Of a stretch of DNA of 64,000 nucleotides, positions 63,081 to 64,000 are shown in pieces. Within the stretch, counting starts at the first letter, position 1; each line of letters starts with the position of its first letter. Both the position numbers and the translations under genes were made by a program. The notes under the pieces were generated by a model. It saw only the letters and a program-made list of their open reading frames with translations. It had not been told where the DNA came from and did not search any database. Source of the stretch: Labrys monachus (lineage in GTDB: Bacteria > Pseudomonadota > Alphaproteobacteria > Rhizobiales > Labraceae); contig NZ_JAUSVK010000001.1 in NCBI RefSeq assembly GCF_030814655.1, positions 2,685,501 through 2,749,500 on the forward strand, read 5' to 3'.

Positions 63081-64000
63081 TCAGACCTTCTCGGCGACTC
63101 CCCGCGCTTGTTGCAGGGGTTTGGGCATCGGCCCGCCGGTGGCCCAGTCGAGCAGTTCGACGGTATGGACGACGGGTGTGGCCGTGCCCTGCGCGAGCTG
63201 CGTCATGCAGCCGATATTCCCGGCCGCGATGATGTCGGGGCCGGTCGCCTCGATATTCTTCAGCTTGCGTTCGCGCAGCCGGGCGGAGATCGCCGGCTGC
63301 AGCATGTTGTAGGTGCCGGCGGACCCGCAGCAAAGATGCCCCTCGGCCGGCTCCTTCACGGTGAATCCGGCCCGGGCGAGCAGCGTCTTCGGGGCGGAGC
63401 GCACCTGCTGGCCGTGCTGGAGCGAGCAGGCGGAATGGTAGGTCACCGTCTGTCCGGTCTGCCGCGTCGCGGGCAAGGGCGGCAGGCCGTCGAGATATTC
63501 GCTGATGTCCCTGGCGATGGCCGAGACCGCGGCCGCCTTTTCGGCATAGGCCGGATCCTCGCGCAGCATGAAGCCGTAATCCTTGATGGTGGTGCCGCAG
63601 CCCGAGGTCGTCACCAGGATGGCGTCGAGGCCGTTTGCCTGTTCCGCCGTCCAGGCGTCGATATTGGCCCGGGCATGCGCGAGGGCGGCCTGCTCCTTGC
63701 CCATGTGATGGACGAGCGCGCCGCAGCACCCCTCGCCCTTGGGCAGCACGACCTCGACGCCCATGCGGTTGAGCAGGCGGATCGCCGCCTCGTTGATGCC
63801 CGGCGCGAGTTCGGCCTGCGCGCAGCCGGTCAGCAGGGCGACGCGTCCCTTGCGGGGGCCGGCGGCAGGGAAGACCCCGGGGCGAGCCGCCGGCGAGGGC
63901 GCGGGCAGCGAGGCGGGGGCGAGAGCCAGCATCGCCGCGAGCCTTTCGCTCTGGGGCAGCTTGCGGACGATGCCGGCGAGGGGCCTCCCCAGCCGGGCCA
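63081..64000 (-). CDS. glcF: Glycolate oxidase iron-sulfur subunit GlcF (5' end beyond the window)
   Basis: The frame stays open to the window edge, reading LGRPLAGIVRKLPQSERLAA before the first internal Met, so the gene continues upstream. Two CCG domains are visible: LLTGCAQAELAPGINEAAIR with GEGCCGALVHHMG, and YHSACSLQHGQQV with GHLCCGSAGTYNMLQP. These bind the iron-sulfur or haem-linked centres in GlcF. The N-terminal ferredoxin part is outside the window. GlcD and GlcE would be expected further upstream on this strand. Confidence 0.95.
   Translation of the reverse strand, partial: ARLGRPLAGIVRKLPQSERLAAMLALAPASLPAPSPAARPGVFPAAGPRKGRVALLTGCAQAELAPGINEAAIRLLNRMGVEVVLPKGEGCCGALVHHMGKEQAALAHARANIDAWTAEQANGLDAILVTTSGCGTTIKDYGFMLREDPAYAEKAAAVSAIARDISEYLDGLPPLPATRQTGQTVTYHSACSLQHGQQVRSAPKTLLARAGFTVKEPAEGHLCCGSAGTYNMLQPAISARLRERKLKNIEATGPDIIAAGNIGCMTQLAQGTATPVVHTVELLDWATGGPMPKPLQQARGVAEKV

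Overview
The window is GC-rich chromosomal DNA that reads as an alphaproteobacterium of the order Hyphomicrobiales (Rhizobiales). The signs are a Rhizobiales-type porin, two phasins, a PdhS-like cell-cycle kinase, a tRNA-His with A73 and no encoded G-1, REP-like mosaic repeats, and many small secreted or hypothetical proteins of rhizobial character. Genus cannot be fixed by reading alone; a Labrys- or Xanthobacteraceae-like organism is only a guess. I see no phage, transposase or CRISPR array.

Layout. 1-0.5 kb: two repeat elements. 0.5-1.7 kb: a SemiSWEET/SnoaL-like pair divergent from an HxlR regulator. 1.9-5.7 kb: a cyclopropane-synthase-like methyltransferase, then four small hypothetical genes. 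6.1-8.7 kb: a two-gene AlgI/AlgJ-like O-acetylation module. 8.7-15.6 kb: small secreted proteins, an MFS carrier with a C69-like hydrolase, a polytopic membrane protein and 6-phosphogluconate dehydrogenase. 15.9-18.9 kb: a secreted protein, a cysteine-desulfurase-like enzyme, and queE-queD for 7-deazaguanine synthesis. 18.9-25.1 kb: glycogen-debranching-like enzyme, ABC exporter, GT4 glycosyltransferase and a tyrosine-phosphatase-like protein. 25.3-29.1 kb: cold-shock protein, a broken plasmid-type gene, an acid phosphatase/phospholipase, an AT-rich island and a lone receiver domain.

29.2-36.7 kb is the most coherent system: a six-gene minus-strand sugar operon (SIS isomerase, FGGY kinase, permease, binding protein, ATPase, RPE-like epimerase) behind a SorC regulator. 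The same palindrome, GCTC-N4-GAGC, lies upstream of both the operon and the regulator. The gene content suggests uptake of a sugar and its conversion through phosphorylated pentuloses or hexuloses to central metabolism; the substrate is unknown.

37-42 kb: tRNA-His, two phasins, PdhS-like kinase. 42.1-45.3 kb: a copper-linked cluster (DUF2946-like, PepSY, CopC, CopD). 45.4-46.4 kb: a cobalamin riboswitch in front of bluB. 46.4-54.6 kb: a complete two-component-system/RND tripartite efflux locus. 55.3-60.7 kb: two porins and small secreted proteins, two of which are paralogues flanking the first porin. 61-64 kb: an XRE-type regulator, malate synthase, and the 3' part of glycolate oxidase subunit GlcF, which together point to glycolate/glyoxylate use.
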